Shown here piece after piece: positions 14,769 to 22,676 of a stretch of 24,119 nucleotides of DNA. The position numbers and the translations under genes were made by a program. Each line of letters starts with the position of its first letter. Position 1 is the first letter of the stretch. The notes beneath the pieces were generated by a model that was not told the DNA's origin, did no database searches, and worked only from the letters and a program-made list of their open reading frames with translations. Source of the stretch: Erysipelotrichaceae bacterium (GTDB lineage Bacteria; Bacillota_I; Bacilli_A; Erysipelotrichales; Coprobacillaceae); the NCBI GenBank assembly GCA_018365815.1, contig JAGZJH010000033.1:1-24119 (forward strand), written 5' to 3'.

Positions 14769-15617
14769 ATGATTATAGATGGTAAAACAATTTCACAAAA
14801 TATTAAAACGCATATTAAAGAAGAAGTAGATAGTTTAAAACAACATCAAAAACGAGTTCCACAATTAGCAGTGATTTTAGTTGGAAATAACCCAGCAAGT
14901 TTAACTTATATTAAAAATAAAGAAAAAGCTTGTGCCTATGTGGGATTTGATTCTTTAAAAATAAACTTAGATGAACATACAAGTGAACGAGAGTTGCTAG
15001 ACTATGTTGAAAGATTAAATCATGATGATAAAGTAGATGGAATATTAGTTCAACTTCCTTTACCTAGTCATATTGATGAAAATAAAATTATTAATGCGAT
15101 AAATCCATTAAAAGATGTTGATGGATTTCACCCAGTGAATATTTCTAATTTATTTTTGGGAAATAAAACACTATTGCCTTGCACACCTTATGGAATGATG
15201 GTGATGCTTCAATCAATTGGTTATGATTTAGAGGGAAAAGAAGTCGTAGTTGTGGGAAGAAGTAACATCGTCGGTAAACCGGTGGCTTTATTAGCGTTAC
15301 AAAAACATGCAACTGTAACTATTGCTCATAGTCGAACACGTAATTTAAAAGAATTAACCAAACGAGCAGATGTACTCATTGCAGCCATCGGACAACCTAA
15401 ATTCTTTGATGAAAGTTACATTAAAGAAGGAGCAATTGTCTTAGATGTGGGAATGAATCGCGATGAAAACAACAAACTTTGTGGCGATGTTGATTTTGAA
15501 AGTTGTCAAGATAAAGCGCTAGCAATTACACCAGTACCCGGTGGAGTAGGACCGATGACTATTGCAATGTTACTTACAAATACATTAGAAGCTTATAAAC
15601 AAAGAAATGAGGGATAA
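14769..15617 (+). CDS. folD: Bifunctional methylene-THF dehydrogenase/cyclohydrolase FolD
   Basis: At 282 residues this is the usual FolD length. It catalyses the NADP-dependent oxidation of 5,10-methylene-tetrahydrofolate to methenyl-THF and its hydrolysis to 10-formyl-THF, feeding purine and formyl-Met synthesis. Visible signatures are Tyr47 and Lys51 of the YxxxK catalytic motif, VDGILVQLPLP (~95-105), the GRSNIVGKP nucleotide-binding turn (~160-168) and the C-terminal PVPGGVGPMT. The ATG lies 6 nt after AGGAG, which overlaps the capA stop. Its stop TAA shares a base with an ATG of the next gene, so translation is coupled on both sides. Confidence 0.97.
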   Translation: MIIDGKTISQNIKTHIKEEVDSLKQHQKRVPQLAVILVGNNPASLTYIKNKEKACAYVGFDSLKINLDEHTSERELLDYVERLNHDDKVDGILVQLPLPSHIDENKIINAINPLKDVDGFHPVNISNLFLGNKTLLPCTPYGMMVMLQSIGYDLEGKEVVVVGRSNIVGKPVALLALQKHATVTIAHSRTRNLKELTKRADVLIAAIGQPKFFDESYIKEGAIVLDVGMNRDENNKLCGDVDFESCQDKALAITPVPGGVGPMTIAMLLTNTLEAYKQRNEG

Positions 15618-15619
15618 TG

Positions 15620-15805
15620 ATGGAATATAAATTAAATGATATTGTGGAAATGAAAAAACAACACCCATGTAAAAAGTCTAACCAATGGCAAATTACAAGA
15701 ATGGGAGCAGATATTAAAATTAAATGTTTAGGGTGTGGAGCAGTAATTATGTTTCCACGTCGTGAATTTGAAAAAAAATTAAAAAAAGTTATTCCACAAG
15801 AATAG
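15620..15805 (+). CDS. DUF951 small zinc-ribbon-like protein
   Basis: A 61-residue basic protein matching DUF951 (PF06107): YKLNDIVEMKKQHPC at the start, then GADIKIKCLGCG and a lysine-rich tail. The cysteines of HPC and CLGCG could bind zinc. Function is unknown; in many Firmicutes the gene sits next to ychF, as here. Two ATGs are in tandem (15617 and 15620). GAGGGA at 15609-15614 gives a 5-nt spacing to the second and only 2 nt to the first, so the second is chosen, though the first overlaps the folD stop. Confidence 0.85.
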   Translation: MEYKLNDIVEMKKQHPCKKSNQWQITRMGADIKIKCLGCGAVIMFPRREFEKKLKKVIPQE

Positions 15806-15827
15806 CGTCATCAAAAAATAAAAAACA

Positions 15828-15856
15828 TTGCATTTTAAATAACTTTTAGTTAAACT
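15828..15856 (+). promoter_or_regulatory. Possible internal promoter for ychF
   Basis: TTGCAT (15828-15833) and TAAACT (15851-15856) with a 17-nt spacer lie in the 84-nt gap before ychF. ychF could therefore be transcribed both from here and by read-through from capA-folD. No terminator is visible in the gap. Confidence 0.4.
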
Positions 15857-15889
15857 TAAAAAGAAAAAATAGACGAGGAGTGAATATAT

Positions 15890-16990
15890 ATGGCATTAAC
15901 AGCAGGAATTGTAGGATTGCCTAACGTTGGAAAATCAACTTTATTTAACGCAATCACTAATGCACAAGTGGAAGCTGCGAACTATCCATTTGCAACAATA
16001 GATCCAAATGTGGGAGTAGTAGAAGTCCCAGATCATCGTTTAGTTGAATTAACTAAATTAGTACAACCTAAAAAAACAGTTCCCACAACTTTTGAATTTA
16101 CAGACATTGCGGGTTTAGTACGTGGAGCATCAAAAGGTGAAGGATTAGGAAATAAGTTTTTAGCAAACATTCGTGAAACTGATGCAATTTGTGAAGTCGT
16201 ACGTTGCTTTAGAGATCGTGATGTTACCCATGTAGATGGCGATGTAGATCCAATTCGCGATGTTGAAACTATTAACTTAGAATTAATTTTCGCTGACTTA
16301 TCGACAGTCGAAAATCGTATTGGAAAATTAGGCAAAAAAGCAAAATCAGGAGATAAAGAAGCCAAAATTGAACAAGAAATTTTAGAAAAGATTAAAGTTG
16401 CTTTAGAGGCAGAAAAACCTGCTCGTTCTTTAGAATTTACTAAAGAAGAAATGGTATTTGTAAAACAATATTCATTATTAACAATGAAACCATTAATCTA
16501 TGTGGCTAACTTAGGTGAAGAAGATCTAGAAGATCCTAATAGTAATCCGTATTATATAAAATTATGTGAATACGCTTCGAACGAAGGCGCAAAAGTTGTA
16601 TGGATATGTGCTAAAATTGAAGCGGAATTAGCAGGACTGGATCCAGAAGAAAAACAAATGTTTATGGAAGAATTAGGAATTAAAGAAAGCGGATTAGATC
16701 GTTTGATTAAAGAAGCCTATGCTTTACTTGGGTTATGTACATTCTTTACAGTAGGGGTACAAGAAGTCAGAGCATGGACCTTTAAAAAAGGTATGCTTGC
16801 ACCGGAAATGGCAGGGGTTATTCATAGTGATTTTCAAAGAGGATTTATTAAAGCCGAAACTTATAGTTACGATGATTTAATAAAGTATGGAAGTGAACAA
16901 GCATTAAAAGATGCCGGTAAAATAAGACAAGAAGGGAAACAATATGTAGGTCAAGATGGTGACATCATGTTGTTTAAATTTAATGTTTAA
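15890..16990 (+). CDS. ychF: Ribosome-associated ATPase YchF (OLA1 family)
   Basis: A 366-residue TRAFAC P-loop NTPase. It has the G1 motif GLPNVGKS (9-16), the DIAGLVRGASKGEGLGN switch II region, and a C-terminal TGS domain (~280-364). Despite GTPase-type motifs, YchF proteins prefer ATP and bind the ribosome, with roles in translation quality and stress. GAGGAG precedes the ATG. The DUF951 gene upstream is a common neighbour. The stop TAA overlaps the ATG of the sortase gene, an unusual partner. Confidence 0.96.
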   Translation: MALTAGIVGLPNVGKSTLFNAITNAQVEAANYPFATIDPNVGVVEVPDHRLVELTKLVQPKKTVPTTFEFTDIAGLVRGASKGEGLGNKFLANIRETDAICEVVRCFRDRDVTHVDGDVDPIRDVETINLELIFADLSTVENRIGKLGKKAKSGDKEAKIEQEILEKIKVALEAEKPARSLEFTKEEMVFVKQYSLLTMKPLIYVANLGEEDLEDPNSNPYYIKLCEYASNEGAKVVWICAKIEAELAGLDPEEKQMFMEELGIKESGLDRLIKEAYALLGLCTFFTVGVQEVRAWTFKKGMLAPEMAGVIHSDFQRGFIKAETYSYDDLIKYGSEQALKDAGKIRQEGKQYVGQDGDIMLFKFNV

Positions 16991-17718
16991 TGAAAGAAAA
17001 AATTCGTAAAATCGCTTTATTAATTTGTATTCTTGTCTTTTTGTTTTCTGGTTATCAATTAATTAACATTTTTAAAACATATCGAAATATCGATGAAACA
17101 AATAAAGAAATTAAACACACAGTAGTCGAAGAAACACAAGAAAAATTTAGCGTCGATTTTAAATCATTAACTGCCATTAATTCAGATATTATAGGCTGGA
17201 TTAATATCGAAGGCACTGATATTTCTTATGCAATTGCTCATTATAGCGATAACGACTTCTACTTAAAACGAGACATTTATAAAAGCAGTTCAAAAGCCGG
17301 AACAATTTTTACTGATTATCAAAATGCAACAGACTTCAGTGATTTTAATACTATTATTTATGGACATAATATGAAAAACGGAAGTATGTTTGGAACGTTA
17401 AAAAAATACAAGAATGAAGATTATTTTAATGAACATCGCTATATTGATATTTATCAAGAAAATAAACAATTAAGATATGAAATCTTTGCAGTAAGAGATA
17501 TAGATGTAGAAAAAACATTCACTTATCAAATCAACACACCAGAACAATTAATAAAACAACAACTTATTGATGAAGCAATTGTACAAACACCTTATCAAAC
17601 CGGTGTTGAAGTCAGCGCAGATGATCATATCTTAACTTTATCTACTTGCGTGGATACAAGTAACTATCAATATCGATTTGTAGTTAACGCTAAATTGGTC
17701 GAAGTTATTGAACAATAA
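16990..17718 (+). CDS. srtB: Class B sortase
   Basis: A 242-residue membrane-anchored transpeptidase with an N-terminal helix (~7-28) and a sortase B-type domain. Catalytic residues are His126 in IYGHNM, Cys220 in TLSTC, and Arg229 in YRF. Sortases of this class attach surface proteins with NPQTN-like signals, or pilins, to the wall outside the cell. No substrate with a sorting signal occurs in the window. The ATG overlaps the ychF stop (TAATG), and I see no ribosome site in the preceding bases. Translation probably depends on ribosomes terminating ychF. The gene ends 35 nt before a stem-loop terminator. Confidence 0.9.
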   Translation: MKEKIRKIALLICILVFLFSGYQLINIFKTYRNIDETNKEIKHTVVEETQEKFSVDFKSLTAINSDIIGWINIEGTDISYAIAHYSDNDFYLKRDIYKSSSKAGTIFTDYQNATDFSDFNTIIYGHNMKNGSMFGTLKKYKNEDYFNEHRYIDIYQENKQLRYEIFAVRDIDVEKTFTYQINTPEQLIKQQLIDEAIVQTPYQTGVEVSADDHILTLSTCVDTSNYQYRFVVNAKLVEVIEQ

Positions 17719-17752
17719 ATGATAAAAAATGAAAAGGATTATTGTTATGAAA

Positions 17753-17796
17753 TGAACCTTGTTATTTGAACACCCAAATAATAGAGGTTCATTTTT
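17753..17796 (+). terminator. Terminator of the capA-srtB block, copy 2 of a repeated stem-loop
   Basis: TGAACCT and TTATTTG (17753-17768) pair with CAAATAA and AGGTTCA (17775-17791), followed by five T. The first 17 nt equal those of the stem-loop at 9312. It stands 35 nt past the sortase stop, against 38 nt in the other copy. Confidence 0.75.
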
Positions 17797-17911
17797 ACTA
17801 CAACAAAACTTATAAGAAAACAAAAAATAGAATTATATGTAAACAAAAGCAAGGACAAACTTTATTTTCATGACCTGTAGAGTACGAAATAAATAATATT
17901 ATTACTAAAAG

Positions 17912-17954
17912 AAAAATCAGCCACTATTACTTAAAATATAATAGAGCTGATTTT
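17912..17954 (-). terminator. Terminator of the D,D-carboxypeptidase gene
   Basis: Outer arms AAAATCAGC (17913-17921) and GCTGATTTT (17946-17954) enclose inner arms CTATTA and TAATAG (17924-17929, 17939-17944). On the minus strand five T follow. The 150 nt between this and the sortase terminator show nothing else. Confidence 0.8.
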
Positions 17955-17968
17955 AATAATTTACTTTT

Positions 17969-19225
17969 TTAAAAACGTTTTTTATACTGCTTTTTATGTT
18001 TAAAATATTGTCTAATTGTAAATAAAATCAATATTAAAATAATTAATAATAATAGCAAAGCAAATAATATATAAATTAAAATATGTAAAAGACTACTTTT
18101 TTTAACTATTTTAGCATTTAAAATAACTTCCCCTGTGGCAATAATTTTAGAATTTTGAATAAATTCAATATTACCAACCACCTCACCGACTTGTGCATTT
18201 TCATTGACTTTAATATTACTTGAAAAAGTTGTAATTGGAAATGCATCAGTGTCTTTATAGGCTAAAATTTGAGCTGGGAGATTTAAAGTATAGTTTTCTT
18301 TACTATTGAATTTATAATTTTTAGGCAAATCTAACGAAAGTGAAGAAATTGAAATATTTTGAGTTGATAACAGATTATAATTTTCAAAAGCATATTCAAA
18401 TAACTGCTTTGTATCATTAAATCGCTCTAGTTTATCTTCTCCACCAAAAACTGTCACAATAATATTTTTACCATCTCTTGAAGCGTAACTCACTTGGGTA
18501 TGACCAGAGTTTGTCGTATATCCGGTTTTAGAGGCTTGAATCCCATCGACATATTGGTTTGTCTCTTTCAATAGAGTACGATTCGAACCATGTAAGTAAC
18601 GAATTTCATTAGTTAATGCAGTAGGTTGTATTTCATAATATGTTGTAGAAAGAATTCTTAAAAACTCAGGGTGTTTAATTCCCTCCTTCATAATTAAAGC
18701 AAAGTCATAAGCCGTTGTGTAATGATTTTCATCATGCAAGCCATGAGTATTCATAAAATGAGTATTATTAGCATTTAATTGCTTTGCACGCTCATTCATC
18801 ATATTTGCAAATTCCTCTTGACTTCCGGCAATCGACTCCCCAAGTCCATTGGCTGCATCATTAGCAGAAGCAATACTTGTTGCATAAAGAGCATCTTCTA
18901 CACTGATGACTTCATTTTCTTTTAAAGCAATATGTGATGAACCAAATTCAATTTGATGCGTAGCTTCATAAGACATTGCAATTTGATCATCTAACTTTTT
19001 ATTCTCTAAAGCCAACAAAATCGTCATAATTTTAGTTGTACTAGCAGGATAAACCCTCGCATCTTGATTTAAACTATATAAAACAGTTCCGGAATCAGCG
19101 TCCATCACCACTGCGGAAGTAACCGTTTTTAATGTTGGAGAGGGATATTCACTAGCATAAGTAGAAACTTTAAAATGCAATCCTATTACGACTGTTAACA
19201 TCAGCAATATAAATTTTTTGACCAT
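17969..19225 (-). CDS. D-alanyl-D-alanine carboxypeptidase (DacA/DacF, PBP5-like)
   Basis: A 418-residue penicillin-binding protein with a signal peptide (~1-24) and a serine peptidase S11 domain. The active-site triad of motifs is complete: Ser62-x-x-Lys65 (STTK), Ser120-x-Asn122 (SAN) and Lys233-Thr-Gly (KTG). A PBP5-type C-terminal domain (~285-370) follows. It ends in a long hydrophobic helix (~376-402) with a basic tail, so it is a true transmembrane anchor and not the amphipathic helix of PBP5. It trims the terminal D-Ala from wall pentapeptides, limiting cross-linking. GAGGTGA lies just before the ATG. It shares orientation with the lipoprotein gene upstream but is separated from it by that gene's terminator. 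Confidence 0.93.
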   Translation of the reverse strand: MVKKFILLMLTVVIGLHFKVSTYASEYPSPTLKTVTSAVVMDADSGTVLYSLNQDARVYPASTTKIMTILLALENKKLDDQIAMSYEATHQIEFGSSHIALKENEVISVEDALYATSIASANDAANGLGESIAGSQEEFANMMNERAKQLNANNTHFMNTHGLHDENHYTTAYDFALIMKEGIKHPEFLRILSTTYYEIQPTALTNEIRYLHGSNRTLLKETNQYVDGIQASKTGYTTNSGHTQVSYASRDGKNIIVTVFGGEDKLERFNDTKQLFEYAFENYNLLSTQNISISSLSLDLPKNYKFNSKENYTLNLPAQILAYKDTDAFPITTFSSNIKVNENAQVGEVVGNIEFIQNSKIIATGEVILNAKIVKKSSLLHILIYILFALLLLLIILILILFTIRQYFKHKKQYKKRF

Positions 19226-19331
19226 ATCTTCACCTCGCTAATTTAAATATAAGTTATATTAATTTTTAAAATTTGTCTAGTATTAATTAAAATGTTGAAT
19301 AAAAAAATTGCTTGCGATAGAATTAAACTGT

Positions 19332-19356
19332 TAAAAAAGCAGTAGTGACTACTGCT
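19332..19356 (-). terminator. Terminator of the lipoprotein gene
   Basis: Perfect 8-bp arms AGCAGTAG (19338-19345) and CTACTGCT (19349-19356) with a 3-nt loop are followed on the minus strand by six T. The stem includes the stop codon. Confidence 0.88.
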
Positions 19357-19873
19357 GATAATCAGATTTAACTTTATAGGGTGTGTTCAATCCAATTTGA
19401 TACTGATTACTTTGATAAGATTCTTGTTCCACAGTATAAGTTACACCTGTAGCCTCAGGAATATTTAATAAAATAGTCTTTGCAATCCCATCTAATACAG
19501 AAGTTTCCATAAAATCACCAATGGTAATTGCGTTATAAGATTCAAGAGTCATATCAATATGAACAAGACCGGTATCATCTATCGTAACACTACGATAAGA
19601 AAATGAAGAAACTTCATTTTGATCTTCAAAGACAAGATAACTTTTAGCATAGGTTTGTAAAAGTGCTTCAATATTAGGTTGTTGTTTGAATTTTTCAACA
19701 TGCTCCTCACTGCTAAAAAGTTGCACATCTTCTGTTGAATAAGGAACAGAAGTATACATGACAACTTCAACGGATTCATCTTCATTGATACTAGAATCAG
19801 TTGATTGAGGAGATGTCTTACAACCTGTAATTAAAAACATCAACATTAGTGTGATTAAAAGTTTTTTATTCAT
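19349..19873 (-). CDS. Lipoprotein, possibly GerMN-like
   Basis: A 174-residue exported lipoprotein. A positively charged start and a hydrophobic stretch lead to the lipobox LITGC, with Cys18 as the lipidation site. An acidic, serine-rich linker follows. The C-terminal ~120 residues have the alternating pattern and the conserved spacing of GerMN-type domains (a strand with DDTGLVHIDMT, then a helix, then GVTYTVEQE). The assignment is tentative because no diagnostic residue settles it. The role is unknown; GerM-like lipoproteins occur in spore and wall contexts. GAGGAGG precedes the ATG. Confidence 0.7.
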   Translation of the reverse strand: MNKKLLITLMLMFLITGCKTSPQSTDSSINEDESVEVVMYTSVPYSTEDVQLFSSEEHVEKFKQQPNIEALLQTYAKSYLVFEDQNEVSSFSYRSVTIDDTGLVHIDMTLESYNAITIGDFMETSVLDGIAKTILLNIPEATGVTYTVEQESYQSNQYQIGLNTPYKVKSDYQQ

Positions 19874-19899
19874 CGTATCCTCCTCTATATTTAAAAAGT

Positions 19900-19929
19900 A
19901 TTATACCACATCTCTAAAAAAAGCGTAAA
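19900..19929 (-). promoter_or_regulatory. Promoter of the lipoprotein gene
   Basis: Minus-strand TTTACG (19924-19929) and a perfect TATAAT (19900-19905) have an 18-nt spacer. It lies in the 82-nt gap shared with the divergent methyltransferase gene. Confidence 0.6.
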
Positions 19930-19955
19930 AATTTAATAAGAAAGGATTAAGAAAA

Positions 19956-20708
19956 ATGAAAGTTTATCAAAAAAATGCAGATTATTCATATACATTAGGT
20001 GTATTTCCAACCATTCAACTCCTTAAATCAAAACCTGAAATCATCACTCAAGTTTACCTAAGCAGTATGGGCGAAAAAAATAGTGGTATACCTATTATTT
20101 ATGAATTGTGTCAAAAACATCAAATTCATATTGAAATTAATGATAAAACAATTAACAAACTAAGCAAAAAAGGAAACTGCTTTGCTATTGCGGTATTTAA
20201 AAAATACGAAAACCATTTAGAAGACGCACATCACGTTATATTAGTAAACCCTAGCGATATGGGGAATATGGGGACTATTATACGTACAATGTTAGGATTT
20301 AACTATCAAAATCTCGCTATCATTCGTCCAGGTGTAGATGTATTTGATCCCAAAGTTATACGGGCTTCAATGGGAGCAATATTTGATTTAAATATCGAAT
20401 ATTTTGATACTTTTGAACAATACTATCAACAATTTAAACATCATGACATTTATCCATTAATGTTAAAAGGAGCCAAAAACATTCACCAAATCACCCCTCC
20501 CGCTACAAAACTCCATTCTTTAGTCTTTGGTAACGAAAGTAGTGGCTTACCTGACGTATTTTTAAACTATGGCCAAAGTGTATTTATCCCACACTCCAAC
20601 TACATCGATTCCTTAAACCTATCCATGGCTTTAGGAATTACCCTAATGCACTTTTCAAAAGAACAATTTAAACAAATGACCCTCTTACAATTTTCCAATA
20701 TAGAATAA
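19956..20708 (+). CDS. TrmH/SpoU-family RNA 2'-O-methyltransferase
   Basis: A 250-residue SPOUT enzyme that uses S-adenosylmethionine to methylate ribose 2'-OH in tRNA or rRNA. The three knot motifs are present: motif 1 around NPSDMGNMGTIIRT (98-111), motif 2 FGNESSGL (191-198) and motif 3 IPHSNYIDSLNLSMA (211-225). The N-terminal ~85 residues form a substrate-binding extension similar to that of TsnR or RlmB. The RNA target cannot be decided. An AAAGGA ribosome site precedes the ATG. Its 3' end abuts a decayed IS200/IS605 element, whose left hairpin starts right after the stop codon and may now act as a 3' structure for this mRNA. Confidence 0.9.
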   Translation: MKVYQKNADYSYTLGVFPTIQLLKSKPEIITQVYLSSMGEKNSGIPIIYELCQKHQIHIEINDKTINKLSKKGNCFAIAVFKKYENHLEDAHHVILVNPSDMGNMGTIIRTMLGFNYQNLAIIRPGVDVFDPKVIRASMGAIFDLNIEYFDTFEQYYQQFKHHDIYPLMLKGAKNIHQITPPATKLHSLVFGNESSGLPDVFLNYGQSVFIPHSNYIDSLNLSMALGITLMHFSKEQFKQMTLLQFSNIE

Positions 20709-20739
20709 GTTCTAAGGTGGCTAAATATCACGTTAGAAC
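20709..20739 (+). repeat. Left-end hairpin of the IS200/IS605 remnant
   Basis: GTTCTAA (20709-20715) pairs perfectly with TTAGAAC (20733-20739); after one mismatch GTG and CAC extend the stem. A second short hairpin, CTTGC/GCAAG, lies near 20758-20772. Subterminal hairpins recognised as single strands are the hallmark of this IS family. Whether the ends are exactly here is inferred. Confidence 0.6.
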
Positions 20740-20784
20740 TCTTGGGCATTTCCCTGCTGCTTGCGGCGCAAGGGGTGATGACAC

Positions 20785-21214
20785 ATGAAAGAAAGATTGA
20801 TACATAACTCGCATAATGTATCAAATCTTGTATATCATTTTGTTTGCCCTATTAAATATCGTTGCGTGGAAATTGATGAAAAAGTAGATGAGCATTTAGA
20901 GCAAATATGCATGAGGATTGAAGAAAGATATGACCGGATCAAATTCATTGAAATTGAAACAGATAATGATCATGTACATTTTCTAATACAGTCCACACCA
21001 AATTATAGTGCAGCCAAAGTGATAACAACAGTCAAAAGAATAACTGCAAAACGCATATTTGCTGAATGTCCAGAAGTTAAAAAACAACTTTGGGGAGGTA
21101 CGTTTTGGAGCGATGGATAATATGTATCTAGTGTAGGAAAACATACAAGTGAAAATGTATGTGAAAAATCAGGGCAAAGAAAATGAATATAAGCAGCTAT
21201 ACTTAAATATGTAA
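20785..21214 (+). pseudogene. tnpA: Inactive IS200/IS605 transposase TnpA
   Basis: The first 111 codons match the Y1 HUH transposase of this family: NLVYHFVCPIKYR at the start, the metal-binding HVH (His63, His65) and GGTFWSDG at the end. The codon after SDG is TAA (21118-21120) where Tyr is expected, so the frame closes. Downstream the lost part can be read as YVSSVGKHTSE. After a further shift near 21150 comes YVKNQGKENEYKQLYLNM, ending at 21214. That last piece carries the nucleophilic tyrosine (codon 21158-21160). One nonsense and one frame lesion mean the element cannot move itself. No tnpB is present. Confidence 0.85.
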
Positions 21215-21229
21215 TCACCTAAAACATAA

Positions 21230-21281
21230 TACCCCGTAGCAAATGCGACGGAACGCATTTGTGGGGCTCTGCTCCGGGGTA
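21230..21281 (+). repeat. Right-end structured region of the IS200/IS605 remnant
   Basis: An outer stem TACCCCG (21230-21236) with CGGGGTA (21275-21281) encloses a perfect inner hairpin CAAATGCG (21240-21247) with CGCATTTG (21254-21261). It is far more GC-rich than its surroundings. This fits the right end of an IS200/IS605 element and might also stop transcription. Confidence 0.6.
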
Positions 21282-21298
21282 GTTTATTTGAAAATTTA

Positions 21299-21328
21299 TT
21301 GACTTTTAATACCTTGTAAGCGTAGGAT
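21299..21328 (+). promoter_or_regulatory. Promoter of the malY/patB-like gene
   Basis: TTGACT (21299-21304) and TAGGAT (21323-21328) with an 18-nt spacer lie just right of the IS end, followed by AAGGGGGGA as ribosome site. Confidence 0.5.
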
Positions 21329-21357
21329 AAAAGAAAGATATAAGGGGGGATTTTAAT

Positions 21358-22530
21358 ATGTATAATTTTGATGAAATCGTTAATCGTCGTCACAGCGCTT
21401 CAGTTAAATGGGATCTTATTGAAGAAAACAACTATCCTAAAGACATCATCCCAATGTGGGTAGCAGATATGGATTTCAAAACATTACCAGACATCACGCA
21501 AGCAATTCAAGAAAGAGCAAGTAATGGAGTTTATGGTTATACACAACTTACTGATGAATACCTAAATGCTATAAAAAATTGGATGAAAACTCGTCATCAA
21601 TGGGATATTGAAAAAGACTGGATCGTAGTGACACCGGGAGTAGTTACTGCTTTAAAAATGGCAGTCAACACATACACTCAACCTAATGACAACATCATCA
21701 TTCAAAAACCAGTATATTATCCATTTGACTTTTCAATCGAACTCAATGATAGAAACGTCATTGAAAACGAAATGAAATTTGTTGAAGACCATTACGAAAT
21801 CGATACAGATGATTTTGAAACAAAAATTATCGAAAACAATGTAAAAATGTATATACTATGTAATCCACACAATCCAATTGGAAAAGTTTGGACAAAAGAA
21901 GAATTAAAAGCAGTAGGAGACATTTGTAAAAAGCATAACGTCATAGTCGTAGCTGATGAAATACACCAAGACTTCATTTACAGTGGACATCGTCACATTC
22001 CATTTTATATGGTTGATGAAAGTTTTAAAGAATTCAGTATCATATGCACAGCACCAAGTAAAACATTTAACCTCGCTGGATTACAAACTTCAAACATCAT
22101 CATCGCTAACAAAGAACTACGTGAACAATTTACAAAAACAAAAGACGCAAGCGGAATCGTTGCACCTAATTTATTTGGTATGGTCGCTTGTCAAATAGCA
22201 TATGAAAAAGGAGCAAAATGGGTTGATGAATTAGTTGCCTATTTAGAAGATAACATAAAATTCATGGTTAACTTTTTTGAAACAAGATTACCACAATTTA
22301 AAGTTATCCAGCCACAAGGACTGTATTTAGTATGGGTAGACTTTAGAGCATTGAACATGAGTCATGAAGATTTAGAACAATTTATGTTACATAAAGCAAA
22401 ATTATGGTTAGATGAGGGCTACATCTTTGGAACAGGTGGTAGAGGTTTTGAAAGATTTAACGTCGCTTGCCCAAGAAAAGTTTTAGAAAAAGCATTATTA
22501 CAACTAGAAACTGCAGTTAAAGCATTATAA
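21358..22530 (+). CDS. MalY/PatB-family PLP-dependent C-S lyase or aminotransferase
   Basis: A 390-residue fold-type I PLP enzyme. It starts with the MalY/PatB signature (RRHSASVKW and IPMWVADMDF). Asn169 and Asp200 would hold the cofactor ring, and Lys235 in APSKTFNLAG forms the Schiff base. Arg367 or a neighbour near the C-terminus would bind the substrate carboxylate. Members cleave cystathionine or other cysteine conjugates to a thiol, pyruvate and ammonia; some only act as aminotransferases. It works in the cytosol. The gene stands alone between the IS remnant and fba, with a hairpin plus T tract behind it. Confidence 0.9.
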   Translation: MYNFDEIVNRRHSASVKWDLIEENNYPKDIIPMWVADMDFKTLPDITQAIQERASNGVYGYTQLTDEYLNAIKNWMKTRHQWDIEKDWIVVTPGVVTALKMAVNTYTQPNDNIIIQKPVYYPFDFSIELNDRNVIENEMKFVEDHYEIDTDDFETKIIENNVKMYILCNPHNPIGKVWTKEELKAVGDICKKHNVIVVADEIHQDFIYSGHRHIPFYMVDESFKEFSIICTAPSKTFNLAGLQTSNIIIANKELREQFTKTKDASGIVAPNLFGMVACQIAYEKGAKWVDELVAYLEDNIKFMVNFFETRLPQFKVIQPQGLYLVWVDFRALNMSHEDLEQFMLHKAKLWLDEGYIFGTGGRGFERFNVACPRKVLEKALLQLETAVKAL

Positions 22531-22552
22531 TTAAAATTACAATTGAAAGAAG

Positions 22553-22590
22553 ATGTAAAAAGGAAATTTCTATCTTTTTGCATAATTTTT
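22553..22590 (+). terminator. Terminator of the malY/patB-like gene
   Basis: ATG-t-AAAAAG (22553-22562) pairs with CTTTTT-g-CAT (22574-22583), and a short T run follows (22586-22590). Confidence 0.5.
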
Positions 22591-22676
22591 AGCCAAATTC
22601 TTTATTAAATTGTGGATAAAATGTTTAAAACATAGTAGAATAGGTTTGAAAATAAGAAAAAAGGAGTGTTAAAACA

